Below are positions 53,601 to 63,385 of a DNA stretch of 64,000 bases, piece by piece. This DNA is from Ypsolopha sequella (taxonomy: Eukaryota > Arthropoda > Insecta > Lepidoptera > Ypsolophidae). The stretch lies in the NCBI GenBank assembly GCA_934047225.1, contig OW203992.1, positions 3,895,501-3,959,500 on the forward strand, read 5' to 3'. Position numbers and translations under genes: made by a program. Numbering within the stretch: the first letter of the stretch is position 1; each line of letters begins with the position of its first letter. The notes under the pieces were generated by a model. The model saw nothing but the letters and a program-made list of their open reading frames with translations, had not been told where the DNA came from and did no database searches.

Positions 53601-56600
53601 AGAGAGCGCAAGTCACTCGAAGCCGGAAAAGACGCGCGAGGGACGACCTATGGCCGGCTCTATACAACTTCATACATTTGTTCTCTCCGCCGGCGCCGTC
53701 GCAAGAAGAACCGCTTGGCGCGCCTCTTGAAGCCTGAAGCTGTGGCCGACCGGTAACACCTTGAGTCGCGTGTTTGTGCCGCGAGAAGTTTCGATTGTGC
53801 ATAATATTATTGTGTTTTTGCGCTATTTCATTTTACAAATATGCCTTCGTGTGTCGTGAAGTGGTGTAAAAGCCATAAGGATATGAAAAATACTTGAATC
53901 GCCTTTCATAAGTAAGTAAATAAACATTTTAAAAACTATACTTGACGACTCTGGAAAGTGCTATGCAACAAGTGCCTATGATTACTTTTTCTATTATCTA
54001 TACGTCTCATGTGGTGTGCTCAGATAATACATTTTCGTTTTAAGTACGAAGGATGATATTATCCATTGGTACCTACAACATTTATCATTACCACAGATTC
54101 CCAGCAAATTAAATCCAACGTGAAAAATGGGTAACCGCGGTTCGTTTGGAAAGAAATTAATCTGATTGGATGCCTTGCAAATATAGTAAAATATGCAGCA
54201 TACACTTTCGAAATAAACACGTAAACAAGTTTATTTATTTTAGCGTGATACTGCATAATACCATCCATGCTTCTGTCACAGAATACTGTGCTTCTGTTGC
54301 TCGTTGCTTCTGTTGCTGTGCCGGCGACGACGCACGTAACCTTTAGGCGACCAATCGCGTGCAAGCTTTGTCTATGAGAGTGTGACGGTGTAACTACAAA
54401 ACTGTGTTTAACTTTAGACAGTGTTTAAATCTTTTGCTGCCACTTTTTTACGATATGAAAGAAAAGGCGACAACAACAGATTTAAACACTGTCTAAAGTT
54501 AAACACCGCTTTGTAGTAACACAGTGAGTGTTTTGTTGTAATTGCAGTAAGATTGTTTGCGTAAATGGAACCAAAATTGAAGCGGTAGTTGTAGGAGAGT
54601 TACTTTTCTGGAGAATTATTATTCTTAGGATTTAACACAATCCATGTCGTCAGCCATATCGACAGACTCTTATCTCCGAGATTACGAGTAAAACAAAAAC
54701 TTATCTACACTATGCGATTGCTTTGTTATGATTATGAATTAAGGCCCAGTATCAAGCTAATCTTCTGTCCTGCACCAACGCTTTTGTTTTTGGTTTGTCC
54801 ATCCTGTTCTAATAAACTGCTGCGCATGCAAAACTACTATGCGGGAACAAAAGAAGTGGAGGTACGTTTACGCACGTACACTCGCGGACGTAATTGTTTA
54901 GCCGAATTTTAGGAATAAACATACCTACATTACCTACTGATACTCTATTGTGTAAATGGAATTGGCAAGTTGTTTGTGTATAGTTAAGACAAAATCCTGA
55001 TGCAAAATATGAAATAGTGTTACATATGACTCAATTGATTAATAAAGGTACACTAATGAAAAGGGCTATAGTTTAACTGCTTACCAAACGGTATACTAAA
55101 ACTTTACTTATAGTATAAGGTGACTTTTATTTATGTAGCCAAATTCATACTGTAGACTCGGTAAATGGTCAGGAGCAAGGTTCAATGACCGTTTATTTAC
55201 AAACAACTCGTGAGTCAATTAGTATAGGAAGTCTAAATTTATTATTGCATTTTTCACAAAAAATGTCATTAAACTGTAACTCTGACCACCTACCGAGTTT
55301 AAGAGTCACCTAATAGACAAGGTGAATTTGTGACCATGCATACTCGAGGATAAGATTCATGGATCAATAAAAAAAAAAAAGTGAAATTCATAAAATTGTT
55401 AAATAATAAAATTCATAAAACGGTGCACGTTGTTTACCATTTTCCTTGCCTATCTAGTTAAAACTTTGTTTTTCGGTATCTTGGCAATTAAATTGCAGCT
55501 CAAAAACAGAATTTAATAAAATAATACACTTTACTCAAAATGTTTGTTTTTGTGACTGTACTCAAGCGCCCGGAGACATGCGGTGACAACGCGGCAAACA
55601 GACAGCGACTAACAAACCAATCACAGCCGCGCGGCGCGGCGCCTGCCCTCCCATCGCGCCCTCTTCTGTTCTCCAAACAGTCCCTATAAATGACTTCTGC
55701 GCATTTTCCCGCCAACTTTGCTCGTGACTCTTAAACCGTGCCGGTGCCTATATTTTGAATTTGCGGCTACATTCAGACTTGTACTTAAACATATTTCCTG
55801 TCACAACACTAAAGGTTTGTAAAACATATATATCTATGAAAAATTTCGTAGCGCTATCCTCAAAAAAGCAGACCATAAAGCTGTTTTTTCATAGTTTCGA
55901 GACCCATTATTGTGTTTTTTCTCTATCGAGGAAAGTTATCGTAATTGCGTTTTTGGTCCGTCAAAACACTAAAGCATATCCTTTGAAATTACATTTATAA
56001 TTTTGGCAATTTTTGCTACTACATTAATACCTATAAAGTTGTCTGCGATAACTACATTTTGCTTTATACTGCGCCTTAAGAATGTTACGATGTTTTATTT
56101 GGGGAGGATTATTAATAATTTTTTTTCTTTGGTTGTCAGCTATTTATTCATTCCAGGTTGGCTGAAGATCCTGCCCCTGTTAAAAAATTTCCAGACTTGT
56201 CCTACGACATGAGTGGAGTAAAGAAACTTTTCATATTTAACCATTTTGCTTACAAGGAGTCTGGATATTGTGGGTAAGCTATGCACCTACTTTCAAGAGA
56301 GGGCAACCATTAAGTAAGTTGTGTTGTAGGCAAAGCTGATTTCTGCAGATTTCTCCATGTTTCCGAATGTCCGTTTTGAAGAACCTCTATCTATAATTTA
56401 AAAGCGGGTAAGCAAAGGGAAAATCATAGGCATAGGTTCTCAGCGCGTTGTCACTCAGGTACTTTCATACTTTCATGAGGCTTCAGGAGCAAAACTGTCT
56501 TTAGAGACGTTTTTGACTTGCTTTAAACTTTCTATATGAATATTACGAAAATTCGAAAAAAGTATATGAGATTTATGTACCCATGTCCCGTAATTGTGAA

Positions 56601-58684
56601 GTTTTAAAACCTGTAAAGCACCTACAATTGGGGAAATAAATACCTTTCAAATGCTTTAAAATTGTTTAAAAAACTGATAAAATGTTTAAACTTTTAAAAT
56701 TCAAAAAAGTCTAGGTTATAACTTGAACACAGACACGAGCTATACAAAAATCTAACATAATGGCGTTTAAAACTTTAAATATCAAATGTAACATATTGTG
56801 TAAAAAGTATTATTTTCTCTATTTTGCGCTATCCGGTGACGCAGCGATCGTCGTAACAGCCACTTTGCAATGCACTCTGACATGAACGTTATATCTATTT
56901 TATTTCTGTTGATATTTGTACCGACACATTTCGAGCTGCTAATCTAGTTTACTGAAGCCCCTTGAACTTTTCGTTTATGTCACTATACCAAGATACAAAC
57001 GAAATACCAAAACCATTGGTAAATCATAGATATTCTTAAGATGTGTGTATTTATTCCGATTGCATTAGAGAATACCTAGGTTCCCAAATATATGTATATT
57101 AAATAAGAACACATTAAACATGAAATATGGGAAAAATAAGCTTTCCATGGAAGTTTTAAATTGCTTATTATGTCGTCTTTAAATCAGTGTCCTTTCAATA
57201 TATATATTTGGGAACCTAGATATTCTGTAATGCAATCGGAATAAATACACACTACTCTAAGGATATCTATGGTTTACAAATGGTGTTAGTACTTATTTCG
57301 TTTGTATGAACTAGGATTGCTCCGTAAGTTTCTTGCATCAACTAACCTACATTTGCTTGGCATTCACTAACACGTAGCATTTCGAACGGACCATAACATG
57401 ATTCCGTTTCTGCTGTAGGGAAAGGCCGAAAACAGAAGACCTACAACTAACTTATGGAAGATCACGTAAATCACATGAATCACGTCGTCGTAATCACACA
57501 TTGGTGAATGCCAGACAAATACTACAGAATTTCTTGTTAATGGTGTCTAATTTATTTTGCTGCAGCCAAAAAAAGCCAAGTAACAGAAATGGTACGTTTC
57601 AAGATGTAAAGCGACTTCGGAAAGTGTTTGAGAATTTAAACTTCGAGGTTACAGTTTACCAGGACTTGTGTTACGAAGAAATAATAGACGCGGTCATTAA
57701 AGGTCAGTGTGATTTATTTTGTGACCAAAATTCTAGCGGATGATAAAAAGTAGATTCTTTTTCACTGTTATTGATTGATGAGTGACTATCTAGTGGCATT
57801 CAAGCATCGATTAATTTTTTATTAAGCATAACAACTACCTCTTTAACTCTAGTCCTAATTACCTACTTAGAAAAACATAACACCCGCTCAGTGTCGACGA
57901 TATCCTGTTGTGATTGTATAGTTGCTTGCATTTTTTGACTGGGACCGCGGGCTTCGTGGTTTTCAACTAAGTACGTATAGTTGTCCATGCCTTTATAGCT
58001 ATTTACTGCAGGTTGCATGGCAATAATGGGGGGTCTTGCCGAAAGAAAAAAACTATTGTTTAAAATAACGAAAATTCCATCAGTTTTATGAGATTTGGTC
58101 ATTGGATATTGACGATAGGATGATTGTAGGGGGGGGGGGTCGAAAATCCGGAAAATCGATGACGTAATATATGGACAGCCCCCAAGTTGAAATCTAGAAC
58201 CAGTTAAAGGTCACCACTATTTCTCTCCGTAGCGAACGTAACTTCAAGAATAACTTTTATATTTACTAGCGAACCGGCTTCGTACGGTGATGCATTATTT
58301 TTTAAAGACTTTTTTGTAAATTGATTCAAATGGTACGATGAGGACAGCTCTAAACTTATCCCATTACATCAATATTAATACTACAAATGTCACTTCTTAT
58401 CATTTAGTCAGCGTAAAGGTCTACAAAAGCAACTTGGGACTTTCGTTTTATCCTATTTAGAGAAGAGAGGATTGAGAAGACGAGATATTGAAGCTGTTTA
58501 TGTTACAGTGGCAGCCGAAGATCCCGTATCGACCTCTTGTGTAGCCGTCGCCATCCTCACTCACGGGTCAGCAGGCGGAGGTTTATGTGCCTTCGACCAG
58601 ACGTACAACCTGAAGGATATCTTGATTCCTTTCCTGAGTACTGACTGCACCTTGACTAACAAGCCGAAACTCTTCTTCGTACAG
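50536..58684 (+). CDS. Caspase, N-terminal and p20 part; continues beyond the window
   Basis: Four exons join in phase: 50536-50606, 56157-56273, 57566-57702, 58461-58684 (549 nt, 183 codons). The prodomain is short (about 40 residues), so this is an executioner-type caspase or a caspase-like protein. p20 landmarks: KKLFIFNHFAYKESG, RNGTFQDVKRLRKVFENLNF (Arg and Gly-Thr of the substrate pocket), EVTVYQDLCYEEI, then AILTHG with the catalytic His. The last exon ends KLFFVQ at a splice donor; the next codons should be the A-C-R-G around the catalytic Cys, which lie right of the window. Caspases are cytosolic Cys proteases that execute apoptosis. I found no exon with that motif before 64000. Confidence 0.85.
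51172..51277. repeat. Interspersed repeat, copy 1 (relative at 56838)
   Basis: Shares ACGCAGCGAGCGTCGTAACA, GCCACTATGCA, ATGAACGTTAT, GTTGATATTTGTA and ATCGAGCTGCTAAT with 56838-56945. Unknown family. Confidence 0.6.
52095..52215 (-). mobile_element. tRNA-derived SINE
   Basis: The minus strand has an A box (GTAGCTCGGGGGTAGAACG), an anticodon-arm-like hairpin and a B box (GGTTCGATCCC). The acceptor ends do not pair and no CCA-type end follows; instead there is a tail with GAGTTTTTCGGAATGTATGT. That marks a SINE, not a tRNA gene. A decayed copy lies at 63186-63278. Confidence 0.75.
52528..52565. repeat. 38-bp perfect palindrome
   Basis: TACGACACAGTAACACTTG is followed directly by its exact complement CAAGTGTTACTGTGTCGTA. 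No spacer. Confidence 0.9.
52815..53400. mobile_element. Inverted-repeat element carrying a THAP-like start
   Basis: CACCAGCTTCGACCAAGATA AAATGAATGGACGGGCC near 52818 is inverted near 53362-53400 (GGCCCGCGTCCATTCATTTT ATCTTGGTCGAAGCCCACC). Between them lie the THAP-like exon at 52978 and two copies of TTAGAAGATCTTTGAATG (53030, 53155). Probably a non-autonomous THAP-type DNA transposon; boundaries approximate. Confidence 0.5.
52978..53028 (+). pseudogene. THAP-like first exon, copy 4
   Basis: ATG reads MSSCAFPKCKNTTKKL then a stop. C-x4-C, as in the other copies; the ITFH part is lost. Confidence 0.4.
53414..53745. mobile_element. GC-rich inverted-repeat block before a THAP exon
   Basis: GGCCACAGCTTCAGGCTTCT near 53418 is inverted near 53725-53745 (AAGCCTGAAGCTGTGGCC), with GGCGGTTTTTGCGACGG facing CCGTCGCAAGAAGAACCGC. 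CpG-rich centre. It resembles a promoter-bearing transposon end; 95 bp farther right is the THAP exon at 53841. Confidence 0.5.
53841..53911 (+). pseudogene. THAP-type first exon, copy 5 (with stop)
   Basis: ATG reads MPSCVVKWCKSHKDMKNT, a stop, then IAFH and a consensus donor GTAAGT at 53912. Same layout and exon length as 36986-37056; the internal stop marks it as dead. Confidence 0.5.
54389..54523. mobile_element. Small fold-back element
   Basis: Arms of about 40 bp: GTGTTTAACTTTAGACAGTG then TTTAAATC, exactly inverted at 54479-54506, extended outward by ACTACAAA/TTTGTAGT. About 47-bp loop. Non-coding. Confidence 0.75.
55110..55325. mobile_element. Diverged relative of the MITE at 23535
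   Basis: AAATTCATACTGTAGACTCGG..GGTCAGGAGCAAGGTTCA at the left, and CTGACCACCTACCGAGTTT..AAGGTGAATTTG at the right in inverted order. Confidence 0.4.
55500..55740. other. GC-rich block in caspase intron 1
   Basis: Contrasts with its AT-rich surroundings: CCGCGCGGCGCGGCGCCTGC near 55627 and a TATAAAT at about 55685. It could be a promoter or a transposon end; no exon follows that I can support. Confidence 0.3.
56157..56273 (+). CDS. Caspase exon 2
   Basis: After TTCATTCCAG, reads LAEDPAPVKKFPDLSYDMSG and VKKLFIFNHFAYKESGYC; the first beta strand of p20 ends in FNH. Donor GTAAGC, phase 2. Confidence 0.82.
56838..56945. repeat. Interspersed repeat, copy 2 (relative at 51172)
   Basis: GACGCAGCGATCGTCGTAAC, AGCCACTTTGCAATGCACTC, GTTGATATTTGTA and TTCGAGCTGCTAAT match the copy at 51172-51277. 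Confidence 0.6.
56993..57307. mobile_element. Fold-back element with arms of about 130 bp
   Basis: ATACAAACGAAAT, then CATAGATATTCTTA, TGTGTATTTATTCCGATTGC and CTAGGTTCCCAAATATAT are mirrored in order on the right side. Few mismatches; short AT-rich loop. Non-coding. Confidence 0.8.
57566..57702 (+). CDS. Caspase exon 3
   Basis: After TTTTGCTGCAG, reads QKKPSNRNGTFQDVKRLRKV and FENLNFEVTVYQDLCYEEII, ending AVIK plus one base; donor GTCAGT. Confidence 0.85.
58461..58684 (+). CDS. Caspase exon 4 with catalytic His
   Basis: Acceptor TTTTATCCTATTTAG completes a Glu codon; reads KRGLRRRDIEAVYVTVAAED, then CVAVAILTHGSAGGG with the catalytic His-Gly, CAFDQTYNLKDILIPF and KLFFVQ; donor GTTATA, phase 0. 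Confidence 0.85.
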
Positions 58685-58944
58685 GTTATATTCATCTCCT
58701 TACTACTAATCTCTATATGCTTCTGTAGCGATTTATTGTCAAAAAAAGAAATCACGGACTTGTAAATTTTTAAATTTCAAAAAATTATCTTCATACTTTT
58801 GTCATAGTCCGCCCGACCGCTCGACAGCAAAATATTTAATATATATATTTAATATAAAAAGCTTGTTTTTTCTTTTTTATATATAATTATATAGGTAGAT
58901 ACACATAAAAGAAACACAATTATTGTAGAGTTACATAATATAGT

Positions 58945-59005
58945 CCAAGATATATTTCGGGCCCTTAGAATAAAGTTCGGGCCCCACTGGGCCCGGCATC
59001 AGTTG
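58945..59005 (-). repeat. PLE 3' terminal hairpin (hammerhead-like)
   Basis: The minus strand reads CTGATG (58997-59002), CCGGGCCC, loop, GGGGCCCG, then a 20-base partial duplication ending AAGGGCCC and GAAATATATC. Either of two 3' strands can close the stem. Confidence 0.55.
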
Positions 59006-59301
59006 GAGTAGTAATGACAGGATGACAGATGATATTTACAAGATGACAATGAGAATAATACAATAAAAAAATAAAAAAGGAAAAACTACTTCCCTAAAAA
59101 CTAAACTTTTTGATTTATGTGAGGATGTGTTTGTGGTTGGGATAGAAACAGAGGGTGTTTGTGTGCGTGTAGGAAGATTTGTGTGGTGTGTTGAAAGAGA
59201 ATGTTGAATTGTGTGTGTCTTTTTTAAGTATAGTCTAGAATGATTGTTTTTTTGAGTCAGGTTTTTGTAATGTTTTTATATAGGTTTCGTTTGTCTGTAA
59301 G

Positions 59302-62043
59302 TCAGTGTTGTCTATTTAGTCCAGGGCCGTAATGAGCACCAAGCGACCAGATGTAAGACGACTCCCAGGTCCTTAGCTGAATATCAGTCAGTGGTGGGTG
59401 AAATGATTTTATAATGCGGACGGTGAAGCAGTCGTCGAATGGTTTGTTGTGTAGGCGGGTATGAGTTGGGATGGGTAGTGTATTATTATGTGTTTTTGTT
59501 GTGAATCTGTGTTGGTTGATACGGATATGAAGCGGAGTTCTCGTTTCACCTACATAGAATGCCGGGCAGAGTCGACATTCCAGTAGGTAAATACAGTTTT
59601 TTGATATGCATGATGTGTTTGTCTGAGCTTTGTAAGGGTGTGTTGTGTGGTGTGTATTAATGTGTGTAGATGTGTTGATGAGTGCACAGGTTTTGCACCG
59701 TGGCCGTCGGCATGGAGCTGTGGCTGGGGATGTGTTGAGCGGAATGTTTGTGTCTTTTGAATTTGTTTTTGTGAGAATGGTTTTAAGGTTTTTGTTTTGA
59801 CGATAACAGATCGGTGGGTTAGTGGGGAGTAGTGATTTTGTTTCATCGTTTTGTTTTAGTATGGGCATGAAGTCATTTATGAGTTTTTTGAGTTTAAAAC
59901 TTCCTTCAAAGTATGTTGTTATGAGTCGGAGTTGGTTGGATGGTTGAGTGTGTCTGTTTTGTGTGTTATGAAATCTAGGTCGGTCGTAAAGATGTTTCTG
60001 AATGAATTGGTCTGGGTAGTTACGGTTACGTAGGCTTTTGTGAATAATTTTGTGGTAGTTGTCAAGTGTGGTTTCGTTGCTACATATCCGACGGCCACGG
60101 AGTGACATTGAATATGGAATGGATTTTTTGATGTGTTTGGGGTGGCAGCTATTGAAATGCAAGTACTGCAATTTGTTTGATGGTTTGAAATGAACGGATG
60201 TGTTGATTAGATTGTTATGATCTATTGTGATGTCGACATCTAGAAAGGTGATTTTTTCTGATGAGATGTTGTGGGTGAACTGAAGTGTGGAGTGATCATT
60301 CAAACGATTGAGGAAGTTATTAAGGGAGTCGTTGCTGTGTGGCCAGATCATGAAGATGTCATCGATGAATCTCCGCCACACCAGGGGTTTCAGAGGCTCA
60401 CTGTTTAAAAAAGACGTTTCGATTGAACCCATGAAGATGTTTGCAAAGCTTGGGGCCATCCGAGTTCCCATAGCAGTACCTTTTATTTGATGGTAGTATG
60501 AATTTTTGAATGAAAAGAAGTTATTTTTGAGAATGATTTCCGAAAGAGTAACAACGAAGTCTGTAGATGGTTGATGGGGTGATGGGCGTGTGTTTAGGTA
60601 AGTTTGAAGTGAATTCAGGCCAGCATCATGGGGAATATTTGTATAGAGTGAAACTACATCTATTGTAACTAATATTAATTTTGTATTGGTTGGTAACTGT
60701 ACGGAATGGATGATTTCAAGAAAATGGTTTGTATCTTTTATATGTGATGGGAGGTCTTTTACAATTGGTTGAAGGTGAAAATCAACGAAAGCTGAAATTA
60801 TTTCGGTCGGTGAATCGTAAGATGCTACTATAGGTCTGCCGGGATTGTTAGGTTTGTGTATTTTTGGAAGCATGTAGAAGTTTGGGGTTCTCGGATGGCT
60901 TGGGATCATTAGATTTATATCAATTTGTGATAAACCCTCAGCTGTTCCCCTCAATTGGAGGAGATCACGGACTATTTTCACGACCTGGTCACATGGGTCA
61001 CTTGGTGTAATGGAGTAGAAGGTGGAGTCGGTTAACTGTCGGAGTCCTTCGGCTATATAGTCACTTTTGTTTAAAATGACGGTTGCAGATCCTTTGTCCA
61101 CAGGGCAAATGATTATATCATTGTTGTTTTTTAGTTTGTTCAGGGATTGTCTCTCTTTGTATGTAAGATTTTGTGTTTTATTTTGTAAGGTTTGGATGAA
61201 TCGGTCGTCAGATAATTTTGCTAGGATACTTGACATGAATATTTCTATGGGGTGATTTGGTGGTAAGGCTGGTGGTTCATTCGGTGACGGAGGCTTGAAT
61301 TTTTGTAATGCTTCGTGTGTATTATTGCTATTTTGGTTTGGATGATTTTGCCAGTAGTGTTTCCATTTAATTTTGCGGCCAAATTGCACGAAGTCATTCA
61401 TCAGTTTGATACGATCGAGAGTTTTAGTTGGACAAAAAGATAATCCTTTGTTAAGTACTGATCTGTCGTCAGGGGTTAAATTAATTGAGGAGAGGTTAAC
61501 TATTGTGTCTGTGTCTTTTTGTTGATAGTTTATTTTTGGAGGGGGAGGGATTGAAAAAGGGTTCGTCAGGTCTGTCGGGGTTAGGTTAAGGTCTGAACTT
61601 GTATTCAGATTCTGGTATGTAATAGGTAGATTAACATTATTTCGTCTGTAATATACTTTCAGATTTTGTAATTTTTTGTGTAATCTGGGGTATTCATTTG
61701 ACAGATCCGTTTTGGCCTTGAAAATGACTGCTTGTATTTGGAGAAAAAGGTGGGGGTAGGCGATCAGGCTAACTTTCACAAGCGCATCTAGCTTATTTTT
61801 TAAGTCAGTGCATATACAAAAATATTGGTTGTATAATGTGTACGTAGAGTTTAGAGCGTTAACATAATTTGTTATGATCATGTTGTTTCTCATAATGGGT
61901 GGTATTGCATGTAGTGCAACTTTTGGGATTAGCCCTTTGGGTGCAGCTCCAATTTCGAGACATTTTCCTAAAAAATAAAGATGTGTATAATATTGAAGTA
62001 GTTTACTTGACGTGTTTTTTATTTTGTTGAGAATTTCTTTCAT
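59302..62043 (-). CDS. PLE polyprotein: reverse transcriptase and GIY-YIG endonuclease
   Basis: Open for 913 codons. Helical N-terminal region (1-250); ICPVDKGSATVILNKSDY near 310; FYMLPKIHKPNNPGRPIV near 390; first catalytic Asp in LVTIDVVSLYTNIPHDAG (461); GTAMGTRMAPSFANIFMG; catalytic FIDDIFMIW (560); FLDVDITI. The linker carries CRRPRCKTC and His-rich THINTHHTTH. GIY-YIG: NCIYLLECRLCPAFYVGETR (about 815-835), Arg and NQHR, ending WESSYIWSLGAHYG. Such proteins nick DNA and prime reverse transcription there. All catalytic residues that I can check are present, so it may encode an active enzyme. ATG 62041-62043 (MKEILNKIKNT) is the first in frame. Confidence 0.93.
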   Translation of the reverse strand: MKEILNKIKNTSSKLLQYYTHLYFLGKCLEIGAAPKGLIPKVALHAIPPIMRNNMIITNYVNALNSTYTLYNQYFCICTDLKNKLDALVKVSLIAYPHLFLQIQAVIFKAKTDLSNEYPRLHKKLQNLKVYYRRNNVNLPITYQNLNTSSDLNLTPTDLTNPFSIPPPPKINYQQKDTDTIVNLSSINLTPDDRSVLNKGLSFCPTKTLDRIKLMNDFVQFGRKIKWKHYWQNHPNQNSNNTHEALQKFKPPSPNEPPALPPNHPIEIFMSSILAKLSDDRFIQTLQNKTQNLTYKERQSLNKLKNNNDIIICPVDKGSATVILNKSDYIAEGLRQLTDSTFYSITPSDPCDQVVKIVRDLLQLRGTAEGLSQIDINLMIPSHPRTPNFYMLPKIHKPNNPGRPIVASYDSPTEIISAFVDFHLQPIVKDLPSHIKDTNHFLEIIHSVQLPTNTKLILVTIDVVSLYTNIPHDAGLNSLQTYLNTRPSPHQPSTDFVVTLSEIILKNNFFSFKNSYYHQIKGTAMGTRMAPSFANIFMGSIETSFLNSEPLKPLVWRRFIDDIFMIWPHSNDSLNNFLNRLNDHSTLQFTHNISSEKITFLDVDITIDHNNLINTSVHFKPSNKLQYLHFNSCHPKHIKKSIPYSMSLRGRRICSNETTLDNYHKIIHKSLRNRNYPDQFIQKHLYDRPRFHNTQNRHTQPSNQLRLITTYFEGSFKLKKLINDFMPILKQNDETKSLLPTNPPICYRQNKNLKTILTKTNSKDTNIPLNTSPATAPCRRPRCKTCALINTSTHINTHHTTHPYKAQTNTSCISKNCIYLLECRLCPAFYVGETRTPLHIRINQHRFTTKTHNNTLPIPTHTRLHNKPFDDCFTVRIIKSFHPPLTDIQLRTWESSYIWSLGAHYGPGLNRQH

Positions 62044-62119
62044 GGAGGTAAGGTTTTTCTTTCCTTAAAACCTTCTTTAATGATTTTGTGTAGAACCTTT
62101 TTAGTTTTCTTGTTGTTAT

Positions 62120-62638
62120 CTATGGGTTTGGTTTTACTTTGAGCTGAAGTTCTGTCATAGAATGAAATGTTTGATATGACCAACAAAAATAAGTTTTCAC
62201 GCTAATAACTTGTAAAAAACACAAATTATGGAGTCGTTCCGAGTATTCGAAGAAAAGGAGAAGAGAGTTTTCTACTAAAGCAGAAAAGTGACTATCTAAA
62301 ACAAAGTGAATAAACTTCTGGTGCTGTTGTTGTTCCAGTGTCGTGTCTTCAAGATACCGTTGTTTCTCAATCTTTATAGGCTTCGGTGAAGATTGGTTCC
62401 AGGATATTGCGAGCAATGAGGTTGTATTTGAGGGCAGGCTCTCTTTATAACGGGAATCACTTTCAGAAGACTCGCCAAATTTAATATAAATATTTTGCTG
62501 TCGAGCGGTCGGGCGGACTACACATCCCGAGGATGCCTCGTTTAGAGGCGAAACACGTGTCGATAAGTTTTCTTGCTTGTTATTTAAGATTGCTTTATTT
62601 TGTGCTCGTACTGCTTGCTTTGCTTGTGCATGTTTCAT
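62120..62638 (-). CDS. PLE upstream ORF (function unknown)
   Basis: 172 codons, MKHAQAKQAVRAQNKAILNN to KVKPNP, in another frame than the RT ORF and ending 77 bp before it. It spans the inverted terminal repeat, so the first 60 residues are the terminal hairpin read as protein. It may be a leader ORF or chance; no domain recognised. Confidence 0.35.
   Translation of the reverse strand: MKHAQAKQAVRAQNKAILNNKQENLSTRVSPLNEASSGCVVRPTARQQNIYIKFGESSESDSRYKESLPSNTTSLLAISWNQSSPKPIKIEKQRYLEDTTLEQQQHQKFIHFVLDSHFSALVENSLLLFFEYSERLHNLCFLQVISVKTYFCWSYQTFHSMTELQLKVKPNP
62526..62563 (+). repeat. PLE 5'-side terminal hairpin, inverted
   Basis: The plus strand reads GAGGATGCCTC, loop, GAGGC, GAAACACGTGTCG. 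Same stem-then-GAAA layout as the 3' end but on the other strand and with a different stem. Confidence 0.5.
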
Positions 62639-62699
62639 GCGGGAGGGCGGGCGGTGCTTGAGTCTGCATTTTGAATAGCATGGTAAGAGTGTTTAGCGG

Positions 62700-63185
62700 A
62701 ATATTGCAAATTATTAATATATCCACAAATTTATGATGGACTTCCGCAAAGTAACGCCTTTTTCAATAAATTTTAATACTTCTTGGGTTTGTAAGGCCAA
62801 TTCTGGGTATTATCATTCAAACATGACATATGACAAGTATGTCAAATGTTAACCAAATTTATCTGCATGTTCCATCATTGTCTTGCACAAATATGCAACA
62901 ATGGCACATGGATTAAGTGTAGGGTGTATGTAGCGTATGACCAGTCTCTCCTTAATAAAATAATTTTGAAAATTTGGATTTTCTTGCCTCTCAGTAGCTC
63001 CACTATATATCGTCACGACATGAATCTCAGAGGGGATGTCAGAGATGCTCCGAGTGTGAACTGCGAAATGCAAGTCATAGTCCACACTCGGTACACTCGC
63101 GTTTCACCGACGATTATAACGTCCCAACGTAATGAGTGGTGAGCTGTTTTGCCGTACTTCGGGCACAAATACACGCTTTGTGAGA
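62700..63185. other. Gene-free stretch
   Basis: The tested frames are short and overlap on both strands; no domain. No caspase exon with the catalytic Cys here. Confidence 0.35.
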
Positions 63186-63278
63186 ACAAATACGAGTACT
63201 ATGCACATAAAATCCGAAAAACTCATTGGTGGATGCCAGCCATGCCAGAGTGTTCTACCCCTGAGTTACTGCCGCTCC
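63186..63278 (-). mobile_element. Decayed SINE copy
   Basis: The minus strand has GGCAGTAACTCAGGGGTAGA and the tail GAGTTTTTCGGATTTTATGT, as in the SINE at 52095-52215, but the B box and anticodon arm are deleted. Confidence 0.6.
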
Positions 63279-63349
63279 ATTACATTCCTTATTCCCGTTA
63301 CTAGAAAAGATTATAGTATTAAACTAAAAAAATATTAACTAGTTTCGAG

Positions 63350-63385
63350 ATATATTTCGACCAACTTGTAGTCACCGTCAGTCGA
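63350..63385 (-). repeat. Orphan PLE-terminal hairpin, second copy
   Basis: The minus strand reads CTGACG, GTGACTAC, AAG, TTGGTC, GAAATATATCTCG. Layout as at 1050-1096. Confidence 0.45.

Larger units (their letters stand above)
58806..62640 (-). mobile_element. Penelope-like element, near full length, in a caspase intron
   Basis: One long RT/GIY-YIG ORF (59302-62043), a shorter upstream ORF, and inverted ends: AGTCCGCCCGACCGCTCGAC AGCAAAATATTTA at 58806-58844 faces its complement at 62481-62519. Each end also has a stem-loop followed by GAAA (58945-59005 minus; 62526-62563 plus). An inverted terminal copy at the 5' side is a known PLE arrangement. The right boundary is uncertain. Confidence 0.88.

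Noticed and set aside
58395..58460. Extending caspase exon 4 upstream to acceptors near 58407-58418
   Set aside because: Those acceptors give the wrong phase or an immediate stop; TTTTATCCTATTTAG at 58460 joins exon 3 in frame and restores the usual domain length.
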